Source: Nemertoderma westbladi
Taxonomy: Eukaryota > Xenacoelomorpha > Nemertodermatida > Nemertodermatidae
Assembly: GCA_032718475.1 (NCBI GenBank)
Contig: JAUCBJ010000697.1
Location: 1 to 64,000, forward strand
Direction of reading: 5' to 3'
DNA: 64,000 nucleotides
Each line of letters begins with the position of its first letter. Positions within the stretch are counted from its first letter, which is position 1. Position numbers and translations under genes: made by a program. The notes under the pieces were generated by a model. That model saw nothing but the letters and a program-made list of their open reading frames with translations, did not search any database and was not told where the DNA came from. Shown piece by piece: positions 35,947 to 46,981 of the stretch.

Positions 35947-38900
35947 TTATTACTAAGTTACTAAGCCTACTAACCACTCCTAGTCTTAATACTAAGTTAC
36001 TAAGCCTACTAACCACTCCTATTCTTATTACTAAGTTAATAAGCCTACTAACCACTCCTATTCTTATTACTAAGTTACTAAGCCTACTAACCACTCCTAG
36101 TCTTATTACTAAGTTACTAAGCCTACTAACCACTCCTATTCTTATTACTAAGTTACTAAGCCTACTAACCATTCCTAGTCTTTTTACTAAGTTACTAAGC
36201 CTACTAACCACTCATATTCTTATTACTAAGTTACTAAGCCTACTAACCATTCCTAGTCTTATTACTAAGTTACTAAGCCTACTAACCACACCTCGTCGTA
36301 TTACTAAGTTAATAAGCCTACTAACCACTCCTAGTCTTATTACTAAGTTACTAAGCCTACTAACCACTCATATTCTTATTACTAAGTTAATAAGCCTACT
36401 AACCACTCCTAGTCTCATTACTAAGTTACTAAGCCTACTAACCACACCTCGTCGTATTACTAAGTTAATAAGCCTACTAACCACTCCTAGTCTTATTACT
36501 TAGTTACTAAGCCTACTAACCACTCATATTCTTATTACTAAGTTACTAAGCCTACTAACCACTCCTAGTCTTATTACTAAGTTACTAAGCCTACTAACCA
36601 CTCCTATTCTTATTACTAAGTTACTAAGCCTACTAACCATTCCTAGTCTTATTACTAAGTTACTAAGCCTACTAACCACACCTCGTCGTATTACTAAGTT
36701 ACTAAGCCTACTAACCACACCTCGTCGTATTACTAAGTTAATAAGCCTACTAACCACTCCTAGTCTTATTACTAAGTTACTAAGCCTACTAACCACTCAT
36801 ATTCTTATTACTAAGTTACTAAGCCTACTAACCATTCCTAGTCTTATTACTAAGTTACTAAGCCTACTAACCACTCCTCGTCGTATTACTAAGTTACTAA
36901 ACCTACTGACCACTCCTATTCTTATTACTAAGTTACTAAGCCTACTAACCACTCCTAGTCTTATTACTAAGTTACTAAGCCTACTAACCACACCTCGTCG
37001 TATTACTAAGTTAATAAGCCTACTAACCACTCCTAGTCTTATTACTAAGTTACTAAGCCTACTAAGCACTCCTAGTCTTATTACTAAGTTACTAAGCCTA
37101 CTAACCACACCTCGTCGTATCACTAAGTTAATAAGCCTACTAACCACTCCTAGTCTTATTACTAAGTTACTAAGCCTACTAACCACTCCTAGTCTTATTA
37201 CTAAGTTACTAAGCCTACTAACCACTCATAGTCTTATTACTAAGTTACTAAGCCTACTAACCAATCCTTGACTTATTACTAAGTTACTAAGCCTACTAAC
37301 CACTCCTAGTCTTATTACTAAGTTACTAAGCCTACTAACCATTCCTAGTCTTATTACTAAGTTACTAAGCCTACTAACCACTCCTAGTCTTATTACCAAG
37401 TTACTAAGCCTACTAACCACTCCTAGTCTTATTACTAAGTTACTAAGCCTACTAACCACTCCTAGTCTTATTACTAAGTTACTAAGCCTACTAACCACTC
37501 CTAGTCTTATTACTAAGTTACTAAGCGTACTAACCACTCCTAGTCTTATTAATAAGTTACTAAGCCTACTAACCACTCCTATTCTTATTACTAAGTTACT
37601 AAGCCTACTAACCACTCCTAGTCTTATTACTAAGTTACTAAGCCTACTAACCACTCCTAGTCTTATTACTAAGTTACTAAGCCTACTAACCACTCCTAGT
37701 CTTATTACTAAGTTACTAAGCCTACTAACCACTCCTAGTCTTATTACTAAGTTACTAAGCCTACCAACCACTCCTAGTCTTATTACTAAGTTACTAAGCC
37801 TACTAACCATTCCTAGTCTTATTACTAAGTTACTAAATCCTACTAACCACTCCTCGTCGTATTACTAAGTTACTAAGCCTACTAACCACTCCTAGTCTTA
37901 TTACTAAGTTACTAAGCCTACTAACCACTCCTAGTCTTATTACTAAGTTACTAAGCCTACTAACCACTCCTAGTCTTATTACTAAGTTACTAAGCGTACT
38001 AACCACTCCTAGTCTTATTAATAAGTTACTAAGCCTACTAACCACTCCTATTCTTATTACTAAGTTACTAAGCCTACTAACCACTCCTAGTCTTATTACT
38101 AAGTTACTAAGCCTACCAACCACTCCTAGTCTTATTACTAAGTTACTAAGCCTACTAACCATTCCTAGTCTTATTACTAAGTTACTAAATCCTACTAACC
38201 ACTCCTCGTCGTATTACTAAGTTACTAAGCCTACTAACCACTCCTAGTCTTATTACTAAGTTACTAAGCCTACTAACCACTCCTAGTCTTATTACTAAGT
38301 TACTAAGCCTACTAACCACTCCTAGTCTTATTACTAAGTTACTAAGCCTACTGACCACTCCTATTCTTATTACTAAGTTACTAAGCCTACTAACCACTCC
38401 TAGTCTTATTACTAAGTTACTAAGCCTACTAACCACACCTCGTCGTATTACTAAGTTAATAAGCCTACTAACCACTCCTAGTCTTATTACTAAGTTACTA
38501 AGCCTACTAAGCACTCCTAGTCTTATTACTAAGTTACTAAGCCTACTAACCACACCTCGTCGTATCACTAAGTTAATAAGCCTACTAACCACTCCTAGTC
38601 TTATTACTAAGTTACTAAGCCTACTAACCACTCCTAGTCTTATTACTAAGTTACTAAGCCTACTAACCACTCATAGTCTTATTACTAAGTTACTAAGCCT
38701 ACTAACCAATCCTTGACTTATTACTAAGTTACTAAGCCTACTAACCACTCCTAGTCTTATTACTAAGTTACTAAGCCTACTAACCATTCCTAGTCTTATT
38801 ACTAAGTTACTAAGCCTACTAACCACTCCTAGTCTTATTACCAAGTTACTAAGCCTACTAACCACTCCTAGTCTTATTACTAAGTTACTAAGCCTACTAA

Positions 38901-40807
38901 CCACTCCTAGTCTTATTACTAAGTTACTAAGCCTACTAACCACTCCTAGTCTTATTACTAAGTTACTAAGCGTACTAACCACTCCTAGTCTTATTAATAA
39001 GTTACTAAGCCTACTAACCACTCCTATTCTTATTACTAAGTTACTAAGCCTACTAACCACTCCTAGTCTTATTACTAAGTTACTAAGCCTACTAACCACT
39101 CCTAGTCTTATTACTAAGTTACTAAGCCTACTAACCACTCCTAGTCTTATTACTAAGTTACTAAGCCTACTAACCACTCCTAGTCTTATTACTAAGTTAC
39201 TAAGCCTACCAACCACTCCTAGTCTTATTACTAAGTTACTAAGCCTACTAACCATTCCTAGTCTTATTACTAAGTTACTAAATCCTACTAACCACTCCTC
39301 GTCGTATTACTAAGTTACTAAGCCTACTAACCACTCCTAGTCTTATTACTAAGTTACTAAGCCTACTAACCACTCCTATTCTTATTACAAAGTTACTAAA
39401 CCTACTAACCACTCCTATTCTTATTACTAAGTTACTAAGCCTACTAACCATTCCTAGTCTTATTACTAAGTTACTAAGCGTACTAACCACTCCTAGTCTT
39501 ATTAATAAGTTACTAAGCCTACTAACCACTCCTAGTCTTAGTACTAAGTTACTAAACCTACTAACCACTCCTAGTCTTATTACTAAGTTACTAAGCGTAC
39601 TAACCACTCCTAGTCTTATTAATAAGTTACTAAGCGTACTAACCACTCCTAGTCTTATTAATAAGTTACTAAGCCTACTAACCACTCCTAGTCTTATTAC
39701 TAAGTTACTAAGCCTACTAACCACTCCTAGTCTTATTACTAAGTTACTAAGCCTACTAACCACTCCTAGTCTTATTACTAAGTTACTAAGCCTACTAACC
39801 ACTCCTAGTCTTATTACTAAGTTACTAAGCCTACCAACCACTCCTAGTCTTATTACTAAGTTACTAAGCCTACTAACCATTCCAAGTCTTATTACTAAGT
39901 TACTAAATCCTACTAACCACTCCTCGTCGTATTACTAAGTTACTAAGCCTACTAACCACTCCTAGTCTTATTACTAAGTTACTAAGCCTACTAACCACTC
40001 CTATTCTTATTACTAAGTTACTAAACCTACTAACCACTCCTATTCTTATTACTAAGTTACTAAGCCTACTAACCATTCCTAGTCGTATTACTAAGTTACT
40101 AAGCCTACTAACCACACCTCGTCGTAATACTAAGTTAATAAGCCTACTAACCATTCCTTGTCTTATTACTAAGTTACTAAGCCTACTAACCAATCCTTGT
40201 CTTATTACTAAGTTAATAAGCATACTAACCACTCCTAGTCTTATTACTAAGTTAATAAGCATACTAACCACTCCTAGTCTTATTACTAAGTTACTAAGCC
40301 TACTAACCACTCCTAGTCTTATTACTAAGTTACTAAGCCTACTAACCACACCTCGTCGTAATACTAAGTTAATAAGCCTACTAACCACTCCTAGTCTTAT
40401 TACTAAGTTACTAAGCCTACTCACCACTCCTAGTCTTATTACTAAGTTACTAAGCCTACTAACCACTCCTAGTCTTATTACTAAGTTACTAAGCCTACTA
40501 ACCACTCCTAGTCTTATTACTAAGTTACTAAGCCTACTAACCACTCCTAGTCTTATTACTAAGTTACTAAGCCTACTAACCACACCTAGTCTTATTACTA
40601 AGTTACTAAGCCTACTCACCACTCCTAGTCTTATTACTAAGTTACTAAGCCTACTAACCACTCCTAGTCTTATTACTAAGTTACTAAGCCTACTAACCAC
40701 TCCTAGTCTTATTACTAAGTTACTAAGCCTACTAACCACTCCTAGTCTTATTACTAAGTTACTAAGCCTACTAACCACACCTCGTCGTAATACTAAGTTA
40801 ATAAGCC
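35947..40807. repeat. 39-bp satellite, array 2
   Basis: About 125 units, the same family and largely the same variant order as array 1, but about 37 units longer; some variant blocks are repeated internally (for example the ATCCTACTAACCACTCCTCG marker recurs at about 37845, 38195, 39290 and 39915). Ends directly at the retrotransposon LTR. Confidence 0.97.
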
Positions 40808-42396
40808 TGTTCGCGGTATTTCAACTTTCCATAACGCGAGTTGAATATTTTTGTATTTTATTAAAATTGATTATTCCGATATTACTACTGGGTGCGGGAC
40901 CATGGGTTTTGGGCACATTCAATAAACTGGGGGCGATTTATGGGCGAACTTTGGGGCAACTTACAGGGTACGGGAATAATTTCATAGTTATAAGGGCCAG
41001 GGGGGGATGGAAAATGCAAGCAGTATTCAGGTTAGCCTGAGTACTATTAGGCCCTGGCCAACTTCCTGCTGCCTGTAGGGGTGGATTTGGTAATGCGCCA
41101 GGCCTAAAGGACAAGGACTGCCCTTAGCGGTCCCTGGCCAACAGCAGCCATTACGAGACTGAAAAGAATTCGGACCGCTGACTGCTTGTGTCAGGGATTT
41201 GCGACGAGAAACGACGGCCCCTTAGTAGCCAAGCCGTTCTGGTTCTCGATGATCGAACCCTTTGGGGTTCGTGAGGGGTGGAGCGGACACGCGAACGGGT
41301 GGCCAACTAACGACTGCCCCCTGAGCTAAGCCATACTGGTTCTCGATGACCGATCCCTTCGGGGTTCGTGAGGGGTGGGACGGACATGCGAAAGGGCTGG
41401 CCACAGGACGGGTTCGACGAGGACTGCCCTTAGCGGTCTCTGGTCAACGGCAGCTATTACGAGACTGAAAAGAACTCGGAACGCTGACTGCTTGTGTCAG
41501 GGATTTGCGACGGGAAACGACAGCCCCTTAGTAGCCAAGCCGTTCTGGTTCTCGATGATCGAACCCTTCGGGGTTCGTGAGGGGTGGAGCGGACACGCGA
41601 ACGGGTGGCCGACTAACGACTGCCCCCTGAGCTAAGCCGTACTGGTTCTCGATGACCGATCCCTTCGGGGTTCGCGAGGGGTGGGACGGACATGCGAAAG
41701 GGCTGGCCACAGGACGGGTTCGACGAGGACTGCCCTTAGCGGTCTCTGGTCAACGGCAGCTATTACGAGACTGAAAAGAACTCGGAACGCTGACTGCTTG
41801 TACCGGGATCTGCGACGGGAACCGACGACAGACCCCTTAGCCAAGCCGTACTGGTTCTCGATGATCGTTCCCTTCGGGGTTTGTGAGGGGTGGAACGGAC
41901 ACGCGATGGGGTCGAAAGACAAAGGACTAGACTCTACTGGCCTACCGACTGTTCGGAGCAGTTTCTCGGCTGCCGAAGCGACTACGAGCCTGAAAGGGAC
42001 TCGGAAAGCCTAGGTGGTTGGGTTTCTGCGATGAACCGACGGACCCCTAGCCAAGCCGTTCTGGTTCTCGATGATCGTTCCCTTCGGGGTTCGTGAGGGG
42101 TGGAACGGACACGCGAACGGGTCCACCGACACGACAGACTCCTAGCTAAGCCGTACTGGTTCTCGATGACCGATCCCTTCGGGGTTCGAGAGGGGCGGTA
42201 CGGATACGCGACAGAGTCTACCGACTGGACCGACCCTTAGCCAAGCCGTGCTGGTTCTCGATGATCGTTCCCTTCGGGGTTCGTGAGGGGTGGAACGGAC
42301 ACGCGACAGGGTCGACCGACACCGACACTACGGCACTAAGACTAGGACCGAGGGAAAATCTGGGGAACATTAGGTAGGCTAAAATCTGAGCGAACA
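40808..42396 (+). repeat. LTR B with eight UUCG-tetraloop hairpin units
   Basis: Starts TGTTCGCGG and ends GAGCGAACA (perfect 7-bp terminal inversion). Near the left end TTCAACT and AGTTGAA can form a 7-bp stem. The middle 1 kb contains eight units of GGTTCTCGATGA followed by CG(AA/AT/TT)CCC-TTCG-GGGTTCG, a stem closed by the stable cUUCGg tetraloop, then GGGGTGG and ACGCGA. Longer units of about 210-310 bp containing GACTGAAAAGAACTCGGA alternate with these. Minus-strand frames starting MASPFACPSHPS are shadows of the repeat. Confidence 0.82.
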
Positions 42397-42573
42397 GTGG
42401 GTAATTAAATAATATACTGTAGGGATTTATATTGTCGTGTATAATTATTGTGAATATTTGGTGTATATTGATTTGGGGAAGCCCAAAATTATTCTCAATC
42501 AGGGTTCAACAGGGTTCAATATTGTTGACCAGGTTCAACAGAGTTCAGTTACATTAAAGAGTATATCCAACTA

Positions 42574-43005
42574 ATGCAGCTTTTTCTCAACCGCAACCCT
42601 GCATCTCAGAAATCATTCCTTCTCCAAAATCAATATCCGGTGACTGGCCGGGGCTCAGTGGTCTGTAAAGTCACGTCTCCAGCATCGGCGTTTTTCCCCC
42701 CTGGTGTTGGGATAACGGCAACAAAATTAAGAATAATTAATGCGGTTAATTTTGACAGGGTGTCAAAATTAAGAATAATTACGGTCAACTTCAACTGGTG
42801 GAAGTTGAGAATCCTTCAATACTCTTCAAAAACTCTCTACGTGCTTGCCAGCACCCACTACGAGGAAACTCTGGTATTTGAGTTGAGACGAAGTCGTGGT
42901 TTAATTAATCAACAAACTCGATCTAACCAACTCGTAGTCGGCAGATCACATATTTGGAGAGTTGTTAAGAGGGAATGGAAGTATCGATCACACCCATTGA
43001 TATAA
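42574..43005 (+). CDS. Leader ORF A of the BEL/Pao element (143 codons)
   Basis: First ATG-started ORF after the LTR, in the transcript leader, present unchanged in length in all three copies (33829, 42574, 55833). No recognised domain; basic, with a segment KLRIITVNFNWWKLRILQYS and no clear signal peptide. Its stop (TAA, 43003-43005) lies 28 bases inside the next small ORF. One of the few differences in copy C (K to N, S to L near the end) changes this protein but is silent or outside ORF B, so protein-level constraint is doubtful; it may be a leader ORF affecting translation rather than a functional protein. Confidence 0.4.
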   Translation: MQLFLNRNPASQKSFLLQNQYPVTGRGSVVCKVTSPASAFFPPGVGITATKLRIINAVNFDRVSKLRIITVNFNWWKLRILQYSSKTLYVLASTHYEETLVFELRRSRGLINQQTRSNQLVVGRSHIWRVVKREWKYRSHPLI

Positions 43006-43166
43006 TCCAAGTTGAGCCAGGAATCTGGCACGTCGAAGTTGAAGTACAAGGAACGAACGTCGGACGATTCAGGATTACCGTTCGGGTGGTCCAAGCTGAG
43101 TACAATACCTACGAGGAACTGTTTTATGACATCGCGTATCTAGCTATCGACGAGGTGTTACAATGA
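42975..43166 (+). CDS. Leader ORF B (63 codons), ATGA-coupled to gag
   Basis: Overlaps ORF A by 31 nt and ends in TGA that overlaps the gag start as ATGA (gag ATG at 43163). The product looks like a small beta-rich protein (MEVSITPIDIIQVEPGIWHV, then VEVQGTNVGRFRITVRVV). Identical in all copies; the single substitution in copy C inside it (ATC to ATT) is synonymous. The ATGA arrangement suggests termination-reinitiation or coupled translation of gag. No family recognised. Confidence 0.5.
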   Translation: MEVSITPIDIIQVEPGIWHVEVEVQGTNVGRFRITVRVVQAEYNTYEELFYDIAYLAIDEVLQ

Positions 43167-46100
43167 CGACAAATAACGTATCCGATACCGACGAGATGGA
43201 TCACCACACAGACTCGGAAGCCGACGAGGTACCAAACGTCAAGAACATGACCCGTCGGCTAGGGGCTCTCAAAGGCGGAGTAACCCGAGCGTATCAACGG
43301 ATGGAGAAACAACTCAAGGGAGTCAAAAACCCCCTCAATGAGGTACAAACTCAGCTCCAAAGTATCCGAAATATCCTACAGCGGTACGAAAGAATGATAC
43401 AGGCGTACCAAGAGCTCGTTCCCTCCACTGATCAGGAAAACTACCCCAAGTTGGAAGAACACGTTGTACATCTAGATGGGTTCCGCAAACAACACCGGAG
43501 GACCCTCAGCCTTGTGAGAGGCTATGAAGAACAGTATTACAAGAGGGCTGAAAGAACAGACGCGGAATCAGTACGATCCTCCAGCATCAGGACAGCAGTA
43601 CATCGAAAGAGAACGGGGTCCGCTAGAAATCAGCACTCCAGCGCTAGGAGCGAGATATCCGGCTCAGCGCACAGTTCTCAAGGGGGGCCGCCACTCCGAG
43701 ACCAACTGCGAGAACGGAAGGCATTAGCCCTCAAAGCTCGGATGGAAGATGAGTATATTCAACTGCAAGCCGAGCAAGATATATTAGCCGCCGAAATGCA
43801 AAAACGGGAGGCCGAACAAGAGGTCGAACGGCGGGCCGAGCAACATAGACAGGAGGCTGAACAACGTGAACGAGAGGCCAGACAAGAGATCGAACAACGT
43901 AAATGGGAAGCAGAAATGCGTAAACAACACGCCGAGGCCCAAGCAATTCTCACCCACAAAAAGAATGCGGATATTGCGAAACTCGCGGAATACGAAGCCG
44001 CACTTATAGAACGAGATATTCAACTATACGAGGACTGGGAAAGGGATATAGATCAGGAATATGAACCAATCCCGGTACCGGAATTAGAGAAGTCACTTTC
44101 ACCAACAGCGGCGAAACTTCCGAAACCCGAGATCCCGCCTACCATACAGTCTACCTTATCGGCACAAGCACCGGTGTTCCATCTCCCACCGGTTACGCTT
44201 AAAAATGAGGAACCGTATTTCCCATCCAACCCCACAGCAACGAGTGTACCCAAGTACGAGCCTGAAAGGGACTCGGAACGGGACGCCACTCCTCGATCCA
44301 ACAACCCGTTCACATCCACACCACAAACCCGTAGTCGCGTCATCATTAAAACTCCACCTACCATTGATCCATCGAGTATGGGAGAGAGTGCCAATAACTA
44401 TAACCCTCCGAACCACTCCAGTTCGGACAACATCGGCATTATCCGGGCATTGGAAAACCGCCTCTCCATGCCCAAGATGGAGATCCGCACCTTCGAAGGA
44501 GATCCCGTCGATTACCTCAGATTCAAGAAACGGTTCTTTGCGCAGATTGGATCAACGGACATAGCCGATGCACAGAAACTGGTATATTTATCGCAATACC
44601 TGGGTGACAAACCACGCCGAATCATCGCTTGTTTTGAGGGAGGTTCTCATGAAGCATACTACGACGCATGGAAAACTCTAGACAAAAGATACAGAAATAC
44701 CGGGACTATAATTAATAAAACTCTAGAGAAACTGATACAAGACGCGGGATCACTAGGGGACCCACAGAACCTCCAGGAATTTTCAGATTCCATGAAGGAT
44801 GCCTACTACACTCTGAAACCCTTAAATAAGGAGGACCAGGTGAACAACATTCTAAACCTCCGACAGATCGCCCGGAAGTTCCCCGGATGGCTGCAAAGTA
44901 AGTGGGCCTATAAATGCGTAGATCTCCGGCACAGACATCCAGATCGAGATCCCAGCTTCCTCGAAATGTCGGCATTCCTGGACGATATCTCCGAAGCCAT
45001 GAATGACTCGATGTTCTCGAAACAGAGTCTCGCCAAGTTGTACGCAATGGAGAGCAATTACCAGAGCAGGGCACCCACTCCAAACCCAAGATTCCGCCCT
45101 ACTCCTGTGAGTGCGATGGCCATCAGTATGGCTGAGGACTCGGATGACGAGGATTACGAGGAACCGACCTTAGCAGAAGAATGGGCATGCTACCTAGCGA
45201 ATTGGACACCCGAAAGGGAAGGCACCACAGCCTCCCCTATATGTCTCTTCTGCGGAGAGAAACATAAGTTGGAATTCTGCGGAAAGTTCCAGTTTGCTGA
45301 ACTCGTCCCACGCTTCGAGGCGATGATGAAACACCGAGGATGCTTCCGGTGTCTTGGAACAGGTCACTACGTTCGGGATTGCGACCAAAGGTCGTGTTGT
45401 GCGGTTTGTAACGACCTACGTCATCACACGCTCCTCCACATCCCCGCGAACTTCGACTTCACTACCCTCCCCTTTCGGATCGAAGCCAAGCGAAGAGGAG
45501 AAACGAACCACGTTTCCAAAGGAACCCGGATTACCCAACGGAGAGAAACCAATCCGTTTAAAATCTCCACCGATAAACCACAAGTAACCAACATTTCAGC
45601 CACGATTAATCTTATAAATCGCCGCTACATGGTCTTCGCAAAGGTAATCCCGGTAAGGATTCAGGGAGTCGGCAAATCCCTGACGATGCTCGCGTTCCTT
45701 GATAACGGGTCTGACGGAACCATCATCGACCGGGATTTCCTCGAGCAACTCGGCCTAGAATATGAACCTTGTAAACGGCCCATACAAACCATCACCGATA
45801 ACAGAGAGGTAGAGTCTGGGGAGGTGCAACTCCAAATGGAAGGAGTAATGAAGGGCTACGAGACGGTCAAGCTAACCATCAAGAACGCCTTGGTACACAC
45901 AGACCTCCGAGTGCGGTTCCGACAATCAGCCGAGTACGCCCCCCTCATACAATTGGACCGAGACGATGTAGATCTGAGGTGTCCACAGTTGGACGTAAAC
46001 CGCATCACCCTACTGATCGGACTTGATACACCGGAATTACACATACCTACCGGAGATGTCGCCCGATCCATAAAGAAAGATGACGGCTTTTACGCTGAAC

Positions 46101-46981
46101 GAACCATAATGGGATGGACCCTCTGCGGCATCAAGGAAGAAACTACTGACACCTATACATATCTTCCTAAATGTCAGATTAAAGAAAATGTAACATCCGT
46201 GGGATATTGCTCAGCTACAGACCTCGATGAGGATTTATTTCTCGAAACCGAGAGAACCCAGCGGGAGATGACCGGATGCTTTAATGTGGAGACCCGAGAG
46301 TTTGCCGAGAAGGACGAGAATCCGTCCGAGGAAGATCAATATTGTACCAACATTTTTGATCAGGCCACGTTCAAAGACGGACATTGGCGCGTGCCCATGC
46401 TTTGGTGGCTAATAAGGTTGTTGATGATAATAATGACGTTGATAACATTGACACCATTAACGGGAGAGCACGGACTAATCTGCCGTAATACCCGGATGGC
46501 AAACGCCTCAGTTGAGTCCCTCACTCCTAACCACTTACTGGGGAGACCCAAAACCCACGTTCTCCCGGAAACCATGTTCCTGGATCCCAACGAGATCGCG
46601 AAACATACAAACTGGAAAAAGGCCCAAGCGTTGGCAGCGCATTGGTGGAGAATTTGGGCCCAGGAGTACCTCATAACCCTCCGGACCAGGAGGAAATGGA
46701 ACAACACCTACCGGAACGTCGCAGTTGGCGACATGGTACTAGTTAAAGAAGATCTCAATGACCGCGTTCACTGGCCTTTGGCGCGGGTCGTGACCATACA
46801 CCCAAGCAAAGACGGACTTGCGAGGACTGTGACGATACGAACGAAATCGGGCCACTACCAACGCCCCATCCAAAAGCTGTGCCTTCTTGAAGGCAATGAT
46901 AGCGGTGACTCTACGAGAGGTGATAAGTTCCCTACTCAAGATCCTGCTGCAGACATCGGTGACAATGACAAATGCGTTTAA
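43163..46981 (+). CDS. BEL/Pao Gag-protease fused in frame to DUF5641 (1,272 codons, pol core deleted)
   Basis: Residues 25-110 and 195-300 are coiled coil, the latter Glu/Arg/Gln-rich. About 436-616 is the DUF1759 Gag domain of Pao elements (MPKMEIRTFEGDPVDYLRF). Zinc-binding motifs follow: CLFCGEKHKLEFC near 694, CFRCLGTGHYVRDC near 727 and CCAVCNDLRHHTLLH. The retropepsin-like DUF1758 protease has D847-N-G-S. The segment DGHWRVPMLW near 1070 normally leads into reverse transcriptase, but after about 40 unfamiliar residues the frame resumes at LTPNHLLGRPKTHVLPE (1119 on), the DUF5641 region after the integrase core. RT, RNase H and integrase core are thus lost without breaking the frame. 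Gag-type assembly and maturation functions may remain; copying would need enzymes in trans. Confidence 0.9.
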   Translation: MTTNNVSDTDEMDHHTDSEADEVPNVKNMTRRLGALKGGVTRAYQRMEKQLKGVKNPLNEVQTQLQSIRNILQRYERMIQAYQELVPSTDQENYPKLEEHVVHLDGFRKQHRRTLSLVRGYEEQYYKRAERTDAESVRSSSIRTAVHRKRTGSARNQHSSARSEISGSAHSSQGGPPLRDQLRERKALALKARMEDEYIQLQAEQDILAAEMQKREAEQEVERRAEQHRQEAEQREREARQEIEQRKWEAEMRKQHAEAQAILTHKKNADIAKLAEYEAALIERDIQLYEDWERDIDQEYEPIPVPELEKSLSPTAAKLPKPEIPPTIQSTLSAQAPVFHLPPVTLKNEEPYFPSNPTATSVPKYEPERDSERDATPRSNNPFTSTPQTRSRVIIKTPPTIDPSSMGESANNYNPPNHSSSDNIGIIRALENRLSMPKMEIRTFEGDPVDYLRFKKRFFAQIGSTDIADAQKLVYLSQYLGDKPRRIIACFEGGSHEAYYDAWKTLDKRYRNTGTIINKTLEKLIQDAGSLGDPQNLQEFSDSMKDAYYTLKPLNKEDQVNNILNLRQIARKFPGWLQSKWAYKCVDLRHRHPDRDPSFLEMSAFLDDISEAMNDSMFSKQSLAKLYAMESNYQSRAPTPNPRFRPTPVSAMAISMAEDSDDEDYEEPTLAEEWACYLANWTPEREGTTASPICLFCGEKHKLEFCGKFQFAELVPRFEAMMKHRGCFRCLGTGHYVRDCDQRSCCAVCNDLRHHTLLHIPANFDFTTLPFRIEAKRRGETNHVSKGTRITQRRETNPFKISTDKPQVTNISATINLINRRYMVFAKVIPVRIQGVGKSLTMLAFLDNGSDGTIIDRDFLEQLGLEYEPCKRPIQTITDNREVESGEVQLQMEGVMKGYETVKLTIKNALVHTDLRVRFRQSAEYAPLIQLDRDDVDLRCPQLDVNRITLLIGLDTPELHIPTGDVARSIKKDDGFYAERTIMGWTLCGIKEETTDTYTYLPKCQIKENVTSVGYCSATDLDEDLFLETERTQREMTGCFNVETREFAEKDENPSEEDQYCTNIFDQATFKDGHWRVPMLWWLIRLLMIIMTLITLTPLTGEHGLICRNTRMANASVESLTPNHLLGRPKTHVLPETMFLDPNEIAKHTNWKKAQALAAHWWRIWAQEYLITLRTRRKWNNTYRNVAVGDMVLVKEDLNDRVHWPLARVVTIHPSKDGLARTVTIRTKSGHYQRPIQKLCLLEGNDSGDSTRGDKFPTQDPAADIGDNDKCV

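Larger units (their letters stand above)
28131..44270. repeat. Tandem segmental duplication, units 7,395 and 8,745 bp
   Basis: Unit 1 is 28131-35525, unit 2 is 35526-44270. Each runs ATACTAACCC, a 400-bp unique block, a 39-bp satellite array, then the BEL/Pao LTR, leader ORFs and the first third of gag. At 35525/35526 gag of copy A (CCTGAAAGGGA) is joined to the end of the 14-bp minisatellite (GGATACTAACCC) with GGA microhomology; intact gag continues at 44270. Offset is 7,395 bp left of the satellite and 8,744-8,745 bp right of it, so the size difference lies in the satellite array. Confidence 0.93.

Noticed and set aside
28552-40807. Telomere-like repeat because of CTAACC in the 39-bp unit
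   Set aside because: The unit is 39 bp with CTAACC only once; no (TTAGGG)n run occurs.
43731-44416. Minus-strand ORFs over gag (for example CSARRSTSCSASR)
   Set aside because: Shadows of the Glu/Arg/Gln-rich coiled coil of gag on the opposite strand.
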